The position numbers and the translations under genes are program-made. Shown here piece after piece: positions 1 to 7,275 of a stretch of DNA of 20,667 nucleotides; the stretch's first letter is position 1, and each line of letters begins with the position of its first letter. This stretch comes from Bacteroidota bacterium (GTDB taxonomy: Bacteria > Bacteroidota > Ignavibacteria > T3Sed10-11): the NCBI GenBank assembly GCA_007128495.1, contig SKXH01000277.1, positions 1 to 20,667 of the forward strand. Direction: 5' to 3'. A model generated the notes under the pieces. That model saw only the letters and a program-made list of their open reading frames with translations. It was not told the origin of the DNA and made no database searches.

Positions 1-1
1 A

Positions 2-889
2 ATTAGTGCAACCGGAACTATCGAGGCGGTCGAGATACGGATACCGTCCAAAGTAAATGCGACGGTGACCGGTATTACCATAGATGAGGGAAGCACTGTT
101 CAGCAAGGCGATACGCTTGCCGTGCTTGACCACTCAACGTTCGATATTCAATACCGGCAGGCACAAGCTGGTGTTGAACTTGCCGACGCCCAGTTTACAT
201 TATTAAAACAAGGCGCACGTGATGAGGATGTTCGTTCTGCAGAAGAAGGCTTACGTCAGGCGGAAGCAAATCTCAAAATTGCGGGTGAGGATCTTCGACG
301 CATCAGAAATCTTTACGAATCGAATAGCGTCTCACGCAAACAACTCGATGATGCAGAAGCACGCCACACGGTTGCATCGGCGCAGTACAATACCGCCCGG
401 CAGAACCTTGAAAAGGTTAGACAACTCTCTCGTCCCGAAGAGATACGGGCGCAGCGTGCCCGTTTACAACAGGCACTTGCAACTGCAGAGCTATATGAAA
501 AGAATATTCAAGACAGTTATATCGTTTCGCCGGTAAACGGTACCGTAACAAATAAAGTAGTAGAGCGGGGAGAATTGGCCAGACAAGGATCGCCGGTAGC
601 GGTCGTTTCGAAACTCGATACCGTTCGGCTGATGATCTATCTGACAACAGATGATGTGGGTCGCGTCCGGTTGGGACAGGATGTTGAGGTGAGTATCGAT
701 GCATATCCCGATAAAACGTTTAACGGTACGATCACATATATATCACCTTCGGCAGAATTTACACCGAGAAATATCCAGACAAAAGAAGAACGTGTAAAAC
801 AGGTGTTCGGTGTCAGGGTCGAGATACCGAATCCGGATGGTGTGCTGAAGCCGGGGCTGCCGGCAGATGCGTATATCAGAGGTCAGTGA
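2..889 (+). CDS. HlyD-family membrane-fusion (periplasmic adaptor) subunit of ABC exporter, 5' partial
   Basis: Periplasmic adaptor joining an inner-membrane ABC-2 transporter to a TolC-like channel. The reading frame is open to the left edge, so the true start and the N-terminal membrane anchor or signal lie outside the window; the GTG at 65 is internal, because the codons before it already encode the first lipoyl half-motif (ATGTIEA, then PSKVNATVTGI). The 295 visible residues show the usual order: first lipoyl half, a long alpha-helical hairpin rich in Ala, Gln, Glu and Arg (about nt 150-510), second lipoyl half (IVSPVNGTV, from nt 520), then the beta-barrel domain ending LKPGLPADAYI. The segment with FTPRN and QVFGVRV resembles YbhG-type adaptors. 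A 104-bp gap separates it from the first ATPase gene. The family is certain; the exported substrate is unknown. Confidence 0.93.
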   Translation: MSATGTIEAVEIRIPSKVNATVTGITIDEGSTVQQGDTLAVLDHSTFDIQYRQAQAGVELADAQFTLLKQGARDEDVRSAEEGLRQAEANLKIAGEDLRRIRNLYESNSVSRKQLDDAEARHTVASAQYNTARQNLEKVRQLSRPEEIRAQRARLQQALATAELYEKNIQDSYIVSPVNGTVTNKVVERGELARQGSPVAVVSKLDTVRLMIYLTTDDVGRVRLGQDVEVSIDAYPDKTFNGTITYISPSAEFTPRNIQTKEERVKQVFGVRVEIPNPDGVLKPGLPADAYIRGQ

Positions 890-993
890 TATGACAAAGT
901 TCTATTTTTGTTATCTGGCTACGTCTGGAATATGATCCCCGAATCTCTGGCATCTTGTATATACGTTGAATATAGAAATGATACGGTGAAAAC

Positions 994-1926
994 TTGACAT
1001 ACCCAGCGATACATATTGACAACCTAACAAAGAGCTTCGGACCTGTAAATGCAGTCGATCATCTCGATTTACGTATTAACCGGGGCGAAATGTTTGCACT
1101 GGTGGGACCCGACGGCGCAGGGAAAACCACGACTATAAGGATCCTCTGCGGCATCATTCCACCCGACGGGGGTGAAGTTTCGGTTCTTGGTTTTGATTTG
1201 CGGCGGGAACGTCAGCACATTGTCAACCGAATCGGTTACTTATCACAACGGTTTAGTTTGTACGGCGATTTATCGATCGATGAAAACATTGAGTTCTTTG
1301 CCGAGATCCATAATGTCCGCGATTATAAAAATAGACGCGATGAATTGTTCGACTATATGCGGTTGACACCGTTCCGGTCACGATACGCCGCGCAGTTATC
1401 CGGCGGCATGAAGCAGAAACTCGCATTAGCGTGTACGCTCATCCACAAACCTGAACTAATTTTTTTAGATGAACCGACGACGGGCGTCGATCCGGTCTCG
1501 AGAAGAGATTTCTGGCAAATATTATCCGATCTATTGAAAAGCGGTATCACGATCGTGTTGACGACTCCGTACCTTGATGAAGCCGAGCGATGCAATCGAG
1601 TCGGGTTAATGAACAACGGCACGATGATGGTTGTCGATCAGCCGAAGAATATAAAGAAGATGATGCAGGGGACGGTTGTCGAATTAATTTGCGACAATAT
1701 CCGGGCTGCCTATAAAATTTTAAAGGAAGTTGAAAAAGTGAAAGAGGTGCAGGCATTCGGTGACCGGATAAATTTAATTCTTGAGGATTATGATTCCGGC
1801 TTTCCGAAAGTCGAGAGTATATTAAAGTCCAGGAATATCACAATCGAGTCATCGCGTACCGTCACACCATCACTTGAAAATGTTTTTATTTCACTTATGC
1901 AGGAAGGCAAGGTAGATACAACCTGA
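994..1926 (+). CDS. ABC transporter ATPase 1 (YbhF N-half-like), switch histidine replaced by proline
   Basis: Cytoplasmic nucleotide-binding subunit, 310 aa, of the ABC-2 exporter. Visible motifs are Walker A GPDGAGKTT (residues 38-46, Lys44), Q-loop Gln85, a canonical signature LSGGMKQ (135-141), Walker B ending FLDEP with catalytic Glu160, and D-loop GVDP. The switch (H-loop) position reads TTPYLDEAE: residue 192 is Pro (CCG at 1567-1569) where active ATPases have His. The GPDG form of Walker A and the intact signature match the N-terminal half of E. coli YbhF, which by recollection also lacks this His. The start is TTG at 994: an in-frame TGA lies at 979-981, no ATG or GTG falls between, and the next ATG would delete the first strand of the fold. 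A GGTGA at 985-989 may serve as ribosome-binding site. The C-terminal 80 residues are the usual accessory domain of this family. Confidence 0.95.
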   Translation: MTYPAIHIDNLTKSFGPVNAVDHLDLRINRGEMFALVGPDGAGKTTTIRILCGIIPPDGGEVSVLGFDLRRERQHIVNRIGYLSQRFSLYGDLSIDENIEFFAEIHNVRDYKNRRDELFDYMRLTPFRSRYAAQLSGGMKQKLALACTLIHKPELIFLDEPTTGVDPVSRRDFWQILSDLLKSGITIVLTTPYLDEAERCNRVGLMNNGTMMVVDQPKNIKKMMQGTVVELICDNIRAAYKILKEVEKVKEVQAFGDRINLILEDYDSGFPKVESILKSRNITIESSRTVTPSLENVFISLMQEGKVDTT

Positions 1927-1961
1927 GTGTTATCAATGAGCAAAAATTTACCGGGGTAACT

Positions 1962-3323
1962 ATGAAAAAATGTTTATTTATCTTACTCATATTTTTTGTA
2001 AAGCTTGCTCAAGCCCAGGAACCGAAAGGCCTGTCGCTTGAAGAAGCCATTCAAATCGGACTTGAGAATAATCCTATAATACATATTAGTGAAATGTCCG
2101 TTCAATATGCCGAGGCACGGGCTCGCGAGGCGGGAACGACACTGCTTCCGTCTCTGCGGGTTGACGGCTCGTATCACCGGTTGAGCGATGTTCCGGAATT
2201 TACCCTGGACGTACCGTTTCCCGATATGACGGCAGATGGAATAGAGATTTTTCCCAATATTGTCGATCACTACACGGCGCGGATTTCACTTCAACAACCG
2301 CTTTTTACCGGTTTCAGGTTACAGGGAAATCGTGATGCTTTAAAATATACCGCAAAGGCCGAACGGCACAGTCACCGTGCGGATAAGAACGAACTCGAGT
2401 ACGCCATCATCAAAGCATACTGGAATGCCTACCGGGCGAGGGAGGCGAAGCATGTTGTTACGGCAAGTATCGAACAGTTGCAAGAGCATTTGCATAACGT
2501 TGAGAATTTCTATGAAGAAGGATTGGTGACGCGTAATGAAGTACTTAAAGTACGTGTACAGCTATCAAACATGAATGTGCGTTTAATTGAAGCGGGAAAC
2601 AATGTCAGAGTAGCAATGGTCCGGTTGAACAACTTGATCGGATTGCCGCTGCATTCCGATATTGAATTGATTTCAGAACCGCAGTATGATTTAACGAACT
2701 CTCAGGATATTGACGATTATATAACGACGGCTGTCGGCGATAATCCGGAAATACTCGAACTCGAATCAAGAAAACAGGCGGGAGCGTCTGCGTTACGCGT
2801 TGCGCGATCAGGGTGGTACCCCCAAATTTATCTTAGCGGTGGATATTACTACCAGCGACCGCATCAGCGGTATCTTCCGCTTCGGGATGAATTCAATGAT
2901 TCGTGGGATATCGGAATAACGTTGTCGCTTGATGTCTGGAACTGGGGTGCAACTTCGCACCGTACCTCACAGGCACGAGCACAGTTACGGCAAACGGAAT
3001 ATGCTCTCGAGAAACGCCGGGATGACATTTCAGTTGCAGTTATGCAGGAATATCTGAATGTCGAAAGTGCACGTGAACAGGTCGAAGCGGCTAAAATTGC
3101 TATGGAGCAGGCAAAAGAAAACTATCGTGTGACGAGCGACCTCTTCAAAGAAGATATGGTTGTAAATGCCGATGTTCTTAATGCGGACGTAGCGTTGCTG
3201 CAAGCACACATAAATTATATTGAAGCCCTGGTAAAGTATGAGATAGCCCAGGCGGGGCTTAGAAAATCGATAGGTAATTATGAATGCAATCACAGTAAAA
3301 AATTTAACCAGAAAGTTCGGTGA
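1962..3323 (+). CDS. TolC-like outer-membrane efflux protein
   Basis: Outer-membrane channel subunit of the tripartite exporter, 453 aa, in the usual TolC-family range. It has a clear signal peptide (MKK, hydrophobic core, cleavage expected after AQA at about residue 19), then the N-terminal OEP repeat starting LSLEEAIQIGLENNP. The second repeat begins near residue 261 (NPEILELE, then GWYPQIYLSGGYY). Long Ala/Glu/Gln-rich helices follow each beta part, as expected for the periplasmic tunnel. The ATG at 1962 is preceded by GGGG at 1953-1956. The gene sits between the two ATPase genes, and its last 44 nt overlap the start of ATPase 2, so its terminal 14 or so residues are encoded in two frames. 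The overlap suggests translational coupling and fixed production ratios. Confidence 0.93.
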   Translation: MKKCLFILLIFFVKLAQAQEPKGLSLEEAIQIGLENNPIIHISEMSVQYAEARAREAGTTLLPSLRVDGSYHRLSDVPEFTLDVPFPDMTADGIEIFPNIVDHYTARISLQQPLFTGFRLQGNRDALKYTAKAERHSHRADKNELEYAIIKAYWNAYRAREAKHVVTASIEQLQEHLHNVENFYEEGLVTRNEVLKVRVQLSNMNVRLIEAGNNVRVAMVRLNNLIGLPLHSDIELISEPQYDLTNSQDIDDYITTAVGDNPEILELESRKQAGASALRVARSGWYPQIYLSGGYYYQRPHQRYLPLRDEFNDSWDIGITLSLDVWNWGATSHRTSQARAQLRQTEYALEKRRDDISVAVMQEYLNVESAREQVEAAKIAMEQAKENYRVTSDLFKEDMVVNADVLNADVALLQAHINYIEALVKYEIAQAGLRKSIGNYECNHSKKFNQKVR

Positions 3324-4200
3324 TTTCACTGCCGTCGATAATGTGAGTTTCGATGTTAAAAGGGGAGAGATATTCGGATTCCTCGGAGCGAACGGCGCCG
3401 GCAAAACTACCGTCATTAAAATGCTGTGCGGATTACTCACATCTACTTCGGGCAATGCAACCGTTGCGGGATACGATATAAATACGCAGCCGGAAAGTAT
3501 CAAGCGAACTATCGGTTATATGTCTCAAAAGTTTTCACTGTATGAAGACCTTACCGTTTCGGAAAATCTAAATTTTTTCGGTGGTGTATATGGGTTGAAT
3601 GAAAGAGATTTAAATGACCGAATCGCATGGGCGGTTGAGATGGCGGGGCTTACCGACAAGAAAGGTGCTTTAACCGGCTCGTTACCCGTTGGATGGAAGC
3701 AGCGGCTTGCACTCGGGTGTGCATTATTGCACAGACCGCAGGTAGTTTTTCTGGACGAACCCACCGGCGGTGTCGATCCCGTCTCGCGCCGGCGCTTTTG
3801 GGATCTGATCTTTACACTGGCAGAGGAGGGAGTGACCGTATTCGTTACCACGCACTATCTCGATGAAGCGGAGTATTGTAATACAATTATGCTCATTCAT
3901 GCCGGCAAGATAGTCGCGGGAGGGAGCCCGCGGCAGCTCAAGACCGAACATATTCGGTATCCGATGCTTGAGGTGAATTGTACCGGCATAATCGAGTCGT
4001 TGAATATTCTGCAGCAGCAGGATTGGGTGATAGAATCGTCGGTTTTCGGCACACTTCTGCACGTCAGCGTTGAGAATGAGGAGGCAGGAAGCAGGAAAAT
4101 AAAGGAAGTGCTTTCGGAACATAATATCACAGTACACGGTATTGAGCGCATCGTTCCGTCGCTCGAGGATGTATTTATACATTTGACCGATAAACCTTAA
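3280..4200 (+). CDS. ABC transporter ATPase 2 (YbhF C-half-like), degenerate signature motif
   Basis: Second cytoplasmic nucleotide-binding subunit, 306 aa, collinear with ATPase 1. Walker A is GANGAGKTT (residues 36-44, Lys42), Q-loop Gln83, Walker B ends FLDEP with Glu160, D-loop GVDP, and the switch histidine is present (THYLDEAE, His192, CAC at 3853-3855). The signature is abnormal: LPVGWKQ at 135-141, with Pro and Val where LSGGQ has Ser and Gly. The C-terminal half of E. coli YbhF has a similar LPLGFKQ by recollection, so this is probably a family trait and not decay. The ATG at 3280 lies inside the channel gene; a later start would remove the first beta strand (ITVKNLTRKFG), so the 44-nt overlap is real. 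AGGT at 3272-3275 is a possible ribosome-binding site. It probably pairs with ATPase 1 in a heterodimer. Confidence 0.95.
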   Translation: MNAITVKNLTRKFGDFTAVDNVSFDVKRGEIFGFLGANGAGKTTVIKMLCGLLTSTSGNATVAGYDINTQPESIKRTIGYMSQKFSLYEDLTVSENLNFFGGVYGLNERDLNDRIAWAVEMAGLTDKKGALTGSLPVGWKQRLALGCALLHRPQVVFLDEPTGGVDPVSRRRFWDLIFTLAEEGVTVFVTTHYLDEAEYCNTIMLIHAGKIVAGGSPRQLKTEHIRYPMLEVNCTGIIESLNILQQQDWVIESSVFGTLLHVSVENEEAGSRKIKEVLSEHNITVHGIERIVPSLEDVFIHLTDKP

Positions 4201-4216
4201 AATGAAATGAAGTGAC

Positions 4217-5356
4217 ATGTTTTCAAGAATAAGATCGATCAGTATAAAAGAATTCAGACAGGTTAGCCGTGATACGAGATCGCTTGGAATTCTCATATTC
4301 ATTCCCGCATTTATGTTGTTGATGTTCGGTTATGCAGTAAACTTCGATGTTGACGATATAGCGCTCGCCGTTTATGATGAAGATAACAGCGTGCAAAGCA
4401 GGCAACTTATAGACAAGTTCGTGCACTCCGGATATTTTGATCTGAAATACTATCTTGATTCACCGCGGGAGATCGACCGGCTGCTCGATCGTGAATTAAT
4501 CCGTGTTGCCATTGTCATACCGGAAAATTTTTCGAATAGCATTATAAGGGGAGAGGATGTTTCCATACAGGTACTTATCGACGGCGCAAATGCGAGCGCT
4601 GCAGCAACGGTAATGGGATACACCAATACAATTGTACAGGATTATTCGTTGGATATTTTATCAGAAACAATGCTAACGGCAAAAGGAACGACATTTGCAC
4701 CGCCGATAGATTATCATCCGCGTGTTTGGTATAATCCGGAATTACGCAGTCCGGTCTTTCTCATTCCCGGCTTGATAGCATTTATATTAATGGTAACATC
4801 CGCCGTTTCCACCTCGCTGTCGATAGTTCGTGAGAAAGAACTCGGTACGATGGAACAGCTCGCTGTGTCATCCATTCATCCGGTCGAGTTGATTATCGGT
4901 AAAATTATGCCGTTTGTGTTGACCTCGCTTATCTCAACCGTGTTTATTCTTCTCGGCGGTTACCTCCTCTTTGGTGTGGGGGTTGCCGGGAGCTTTTTAT
5001 GGTTATCTTTGCTGGTAGTCTTGTTTCTATTTGTTGCTCTCGGGTGGGGTCTATTAATATCCACAACATCGGATACGCAGCAAGTTGCATTTATGAAGGC
5101 ATTAACAACAACAATGCTGCCGACATTTATTTTATCGGGATTTGTATTTCCCATTCACAATATGCCGGTGGCGGTACAGGTGATTACCTATATTGTCCCG
5201 GCACGGTATTTTCTCGAAGCATTACGGGCGATCATGGTGAAGGGTGTCGGCGGCGCGGTATTTTGGGAACAAATTATTGCGTTACTTATTTTTGGATTTA
5301 TTTTGGTGCTGGTGAGTACACGGCGAATGAAAAAACAGGGATACGTCACAGTATGA
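4217..5356 (+). CDS. ABC-2 type permease 1 (YbhS/YbhR-like)
   Basis: Inner-membrane subunit of the exporter, 379 aa. Topology typical of ABC-2 permeases can be read: one membrane helix at about residues 23-41, a large periplasmic domain to about 178, then five helices at roughly 180-202, 230-254, 259-282, 294-313 and 349-367. Family landmarks are the cytoplasmic loop VREKELGTMEQL after the second helix and LSGFVFPIHNMP before the last segment. The periplasmic domain (ALAVYDEDNS, then VAIVIPENFS) is the same type as in YbhS and YbhR. The ATG is 16 bp after the ATPase 2 stop. The stop overlaps the next start (ATGA at 5353-5356), typical of coupled partner subunits. It most likely forms a heterodimer with permease 2. 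Substrate unknown; relatives export drugs or cations. Confidence 0.94.
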   Translation: MFSRIRSISIKEFRQVSRDTRSLGILIFIPAFMLLMFGYAVNFDVDDIALAVYDEDNSVQSRQLIDKFVHSGYFDLKYYLDSPREIDRLLDRELIRVAIVIPENFSNSIIRGEDVSIQVLIDGANASAAATVMGYTNTIVQDYSLDILSETMLTAKGTTFAPPIDYHPRVWYNPELRSPVFLIPGLIAFILMVTSAVSTSLSIVREKELGTMEQLAVSSIHPVELIIGKIMPFVLTSLISTVFILLGGYLLFGVGVAGSFLWLSLLVVLFLFVALGWGLLISTTSDTQQVAFMKALTTTMLPTFILSGFVFPIHNMPVAVQVITYIVPARYFLEALRAIMVKGVGGAVFWEQIIALLIFGFILVLVSTRRMKKQGYVTV

Positions 5357-6480
5357 AAACGATACTACATCTTTTGAAAAAGGAATTCGCGCAATTCAAA
5401 CGTGATAGAAGCATGATCGCTATTGTGGTTCTGGCACCGATGATCCAGTTAATAATTCTCGGCTACGCCGCAAATATGGATGTCAGAAATATCCCGATGG
5501 TTGTTGTGAATTATGACCATAGTCAGCACAGCCGGGATCTCGTCGACCGCTTTGTCAATTCAGGTTATTATTCTATTCTAAGCTATGCAGAATCGAGCAG
5601 CGAAATCGATAGTTACATTGACCGCGGCGATGCTGCCGTTGCATTGATCATCCCGAAAAATTTCGGCAACGATCTGTACGCGGAAAAAAGACCACAGCTT
5701 CAATTAATCGTCGATGGAACCGAAACGAACACCGCGACCACCGGTATGAATTACGCATCGATGATCATTTCACGTTATTCACAAAATATAATGGTAAACC
5801 GGTTGGATGTATCGCCGGGCAGTCAACCGGCGGCGCGTGTTATTCCTGAGATACGCATCTGGTATAATCCCGATCTCGCAAGCCGCAATTTTATGATCCC
5901 CGGTATCGTTGGTATGCTGCTGATGGTCATTACAATCAATTTAACCTCTCTTTCAATTGTAAAAGAAAAGGAGATCGGCACCTATGAACAGCTTGTTGTA
6001 ACTCCCATAAAGCCGTATCAATTACTTGCCGGAAAGACTATACCGTTTATAATGATCGGAATGGCGGATGTGATCCTGGTCCTTTCCGTTGCTTTTCTCT
6101 TATTCGGGATTCCCGTTAAAGGAAGTCTTGTACTCTTGTTGTTTCTTAGCGTGATATTTTTATTAACTACATTGGGACTTGGCCTGTTTGTTTCAACAAT
6201 CTCCCGAACCCAGCAGCAGGCAATGATGACTGCGGTCTTTTTCGTAATGCTTCCGATGATATTTCTTTCGGGATTTGTTTTCCCGATAGAAAATATGCCT
6301 GGGTTTTTTCAAAATATTTCCTATCTTCTGCCGCTGCGTTACTTTTTCGAGATATTGCGGGGTATATTTTTAAAGGGTATCGGCCTTACCGATTTATGGG
6401 ATCAAGCTCTGCTGTTGACTCTTTTCGGAGTTGCTATATTTTCGATGAGTGCACTGCGTTTCAGGAAGAAAATTGGTTAG
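5353..6480 (+). CDS. ABC-2 type permease 2 (YbhR/YbhS-like)
   Basis: Second membrane subunit, 375 aa, a paralogue of permease 1 with the same plan: N-terminal helix (IAIVVLAPMIQLIILGYA), periplasmic domain (MVVVNYDHSQ, then VALIIPKNFG), the loop VKEKEIGTYEQL, and LSGFVFPIENMP before the final helices. The frame stays open upstream to 4999, but that stretch lies wholly inside permease 1 in another frame. The start is ATG 5353, sharing ATGA with the stop of permease 1; AGGGA at 5337-5341 is upstream. From here MKTILHLLKKEFAQFKRDR matches the N-terminal elbow helix of permease 1. It is the last gene of the exporter operon. No convincing terminator follows: the T-rich stretch at 6526-6534 has no good stem in front of it. 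Confidence 0.94.
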   Translation: MKTILHLLKKEFAQFKRDRSMIAIVVLAPMIQLIILGYAANMDVRNIPMVVVNYDHSQHSRDLVDRFVNSGYYSILSYAESSSEIDSYIDRGDAAVALIIPKNFGNDLYAEKRPQLQLIVDGTETNTATTGMNYASMIISRYSQNIMVNRLDVSPGSQPAARVIPEIRIWYNPDLASRNFMIPGIVGMLLMVITINLTSLSIVKEKEIGTYEQLVVTPIKPYQLLAGKTIPFIMIGMADVILVLSVAFLLFGIPVKGSLVLLLFLSVIFLLTTLGLGLFVSTISRTQQQAMMTAVFFVMLPMIFLSGFVFPIENMPGFFQNISYLLPLRYFFEILRGIFLKGIGLTDLWDQALLLTLFGVAIFSMSALRFRKKIG

Positions 6481-6561
6481 GGTAAATTGCACAGTTTTTC
6501 GTATATTAATTTTATTGATTGATTTAACTTTTTTGAACACTGTTTGCGGTTATGCCGCGTT

Positions 6562-6568
6562 GGGAGAG
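6562..6568 (+). promoter_or_regulatory. Ribosome-binding site GGGAGAG that sets the start of the small outer-membrane protein
   Basis: GGGAGAG lies 5 nt before the GTG at 6574 and is among the strongest Shine-Dalgarno-like sites in the window. It favours the GTG over the in-frame TTG at 6544, because from the TTG the Shine-Dalgarno would be inside the coding region and the signal peptide would carry an extra charged leader. Confidence 0.7.
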
Positions 6569-6573
6569 ATAAA

Positions 6574-7161
6574 GTGAGATTCAGAATAGTCATTGCAGTC
6601 ATGGTCTTCTTCACCTTAGCCGGTAATGCTCAACAGGAAACGCTTATCGGCGGTTCAATTGAAAGCAGCTTGTTCGGAGCGCCGGTTGTTAAGATGTCAC
6701 ACATCGGTGCATCGACCGGTGTGCTTGTCGGTGGAAGAGGTGGATGGATTATTAACAAAACATTGAGCGTTGGAGCTGGGGGGTATGGTTTGGTGAATAA
6801 TGTCCGTGCAAGAACTGAGAGGCCGGACGGTGAACGCTATATGAATATGGGGTACGGCGGTCTCGAATTGGAGTATATCCATAATTATGATGAACTTCTT
6901 CACTATACTTTTTATACGCTTATCGGTGCAGGCGGCGTCAATTATCGCGGACAGGAACACCACGATGACTCCATCGATTGGGAACGGATATTCTTTGTCC
7001 TTGAGCCGGGCGCTAATTTTGAATTAAATGTCACCGAGTTTTTCCGCTTCAGTTTTGGTATCAGCTACCGGTTTGTAACCGGTCTTAATACCCAAATAAC
7101 GTCGGATGACGATCTTCGGGGATTGAACGGGGTGCTGATGTTTAAATTTGGGAAGTTTTAA
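6574..7161 (+). CDS. Small predicted outer-membrane beta-barrel protein, function unknown
   Basis: A 195-aa exported protein starting at GTG 6574. The signal peptide is clear: VRFR, hydrophobic core IVIAVMVFFTLAG, likely cleavage after GNA before QQ. The mature part has alternating polar/hydrophobic and Gly/aromatic-rich stretches (GVLVGGRGGWIIN, LSVGAGGYGL, FRFSFGISYRF) and ends with an aromatic beta-signal-like tail (MFKFGKF), as in eight- to ten-stranded barrels. Proteins with a GGWIIN plus GGGGYGL-like pattern are familiar to me as uncharacterised outer-membrane proteins of Bacteroidota and relatives, but I cannot name a function. It is separated by 93 bp from the exporter operon and 114 bp from tal, so it is probably its own transcription unit. 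Whether it has anything to do with the exporter is open. Confidence 0.82.
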   Translation: MRFRIVIAVMVFFTLAGNAQQETLIGGSIESSLFGAPVVKMSHIGASTGVLVGGRGGWIINKTLSVGAGGYGLVNNVRARTERPDGERYMNMGYGGLELEYIHNYDELLHYTFYTLIGAGGVNYRGQEHHDDSIDWERIFFVLEPGANFELNVTEFFRFSFGISYRFVTGLNTQITSDDDLRGLNGVLMFKFGKF

Positions 7162-7240
7162 AAGATATCGATATGTTTCTCGCTGTTATTTTGAGAAAAT
7201 CCTTGCCACATTGAATCGCTTTTATTATTTTAATAATTCA

Positions 7241-7270
7241 TTGAACGAATTTATAAAATAATTAGGTTTA
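7241..7270 (+). promoter_or_regulatory. Possible Bacteroidota-type promoter of tal
   Basis: TTG at 7241-7243, a 19-nt spacer, then TAGGTTTA at 7263-7270. This fits the Bacteroides pattern of a TTTG/TTG -33 box and a TAnnTTTG -7 box at about 19 nt, except that the last base is A. Transcription would begin almost at the tal ATG (7276), giving a leaderless or nearly leaderless message. The region is AT-rich, so a chance match is quite possible. Confidence 0.3.
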
Positions 7271-7275
7271 CCGCT

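Noticed and set aside
891..935. Tiny ORF starting ATG 891 just after the adaptor stop
   Set aside because: Only 14 codons, no ribosome-binding site and no recognisable peptide.
1567..1569. Reading the lost switch His of ATPase 1 as a sequencing error or pseudogene sign
   Set aside because: The frame is intact, all other motifs are present, and the paired degenerate signature in ATPase 2 makes a functional asymmetric site more likely.
3030..3503. 157-codon open frame on the minus strand
   Set aside because: It is antisense to the channel gene and the Walker A region of ATPase 2; no start signal or family resemblance.
3724..4302. 192-codon open frame on the minus strand
   Set aside because: It lies opposite ATPase 2 and the start of permease 1, both well supported. 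The translation has no recognisable domain and looks like a shadow.
4999..5352. N-terminal extension of permease 2 back to 4999
   Set aside because: The extension lies entirely inside permease 1 in another frame and reads as low-quality protein. ATG 5353 gives the family N-terminus and the ATGA overlap.
6546..6558. GCGG-TTATG-CCGC hairpin before the small barrel gene
   Set aside because: Only four base pairs; not enough to call a riboswitch or terminator, though it sits next to the ribosome-binding site.
6544..6573. TTG start at 6544 for the small barrel protein
   Set aside because: It puts the GGGAGAG site inside the gene and adds a charged, Cys-containing leader before the signal peptide. 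GTG 6574 fits better.
7176..7198. TTTCTC/GAGAAA inverted repeat after the small barrel gene
   Set aside because: Six base pairs, 11-nt loop and no U-tract following; likely chance in AT-rich DNA.
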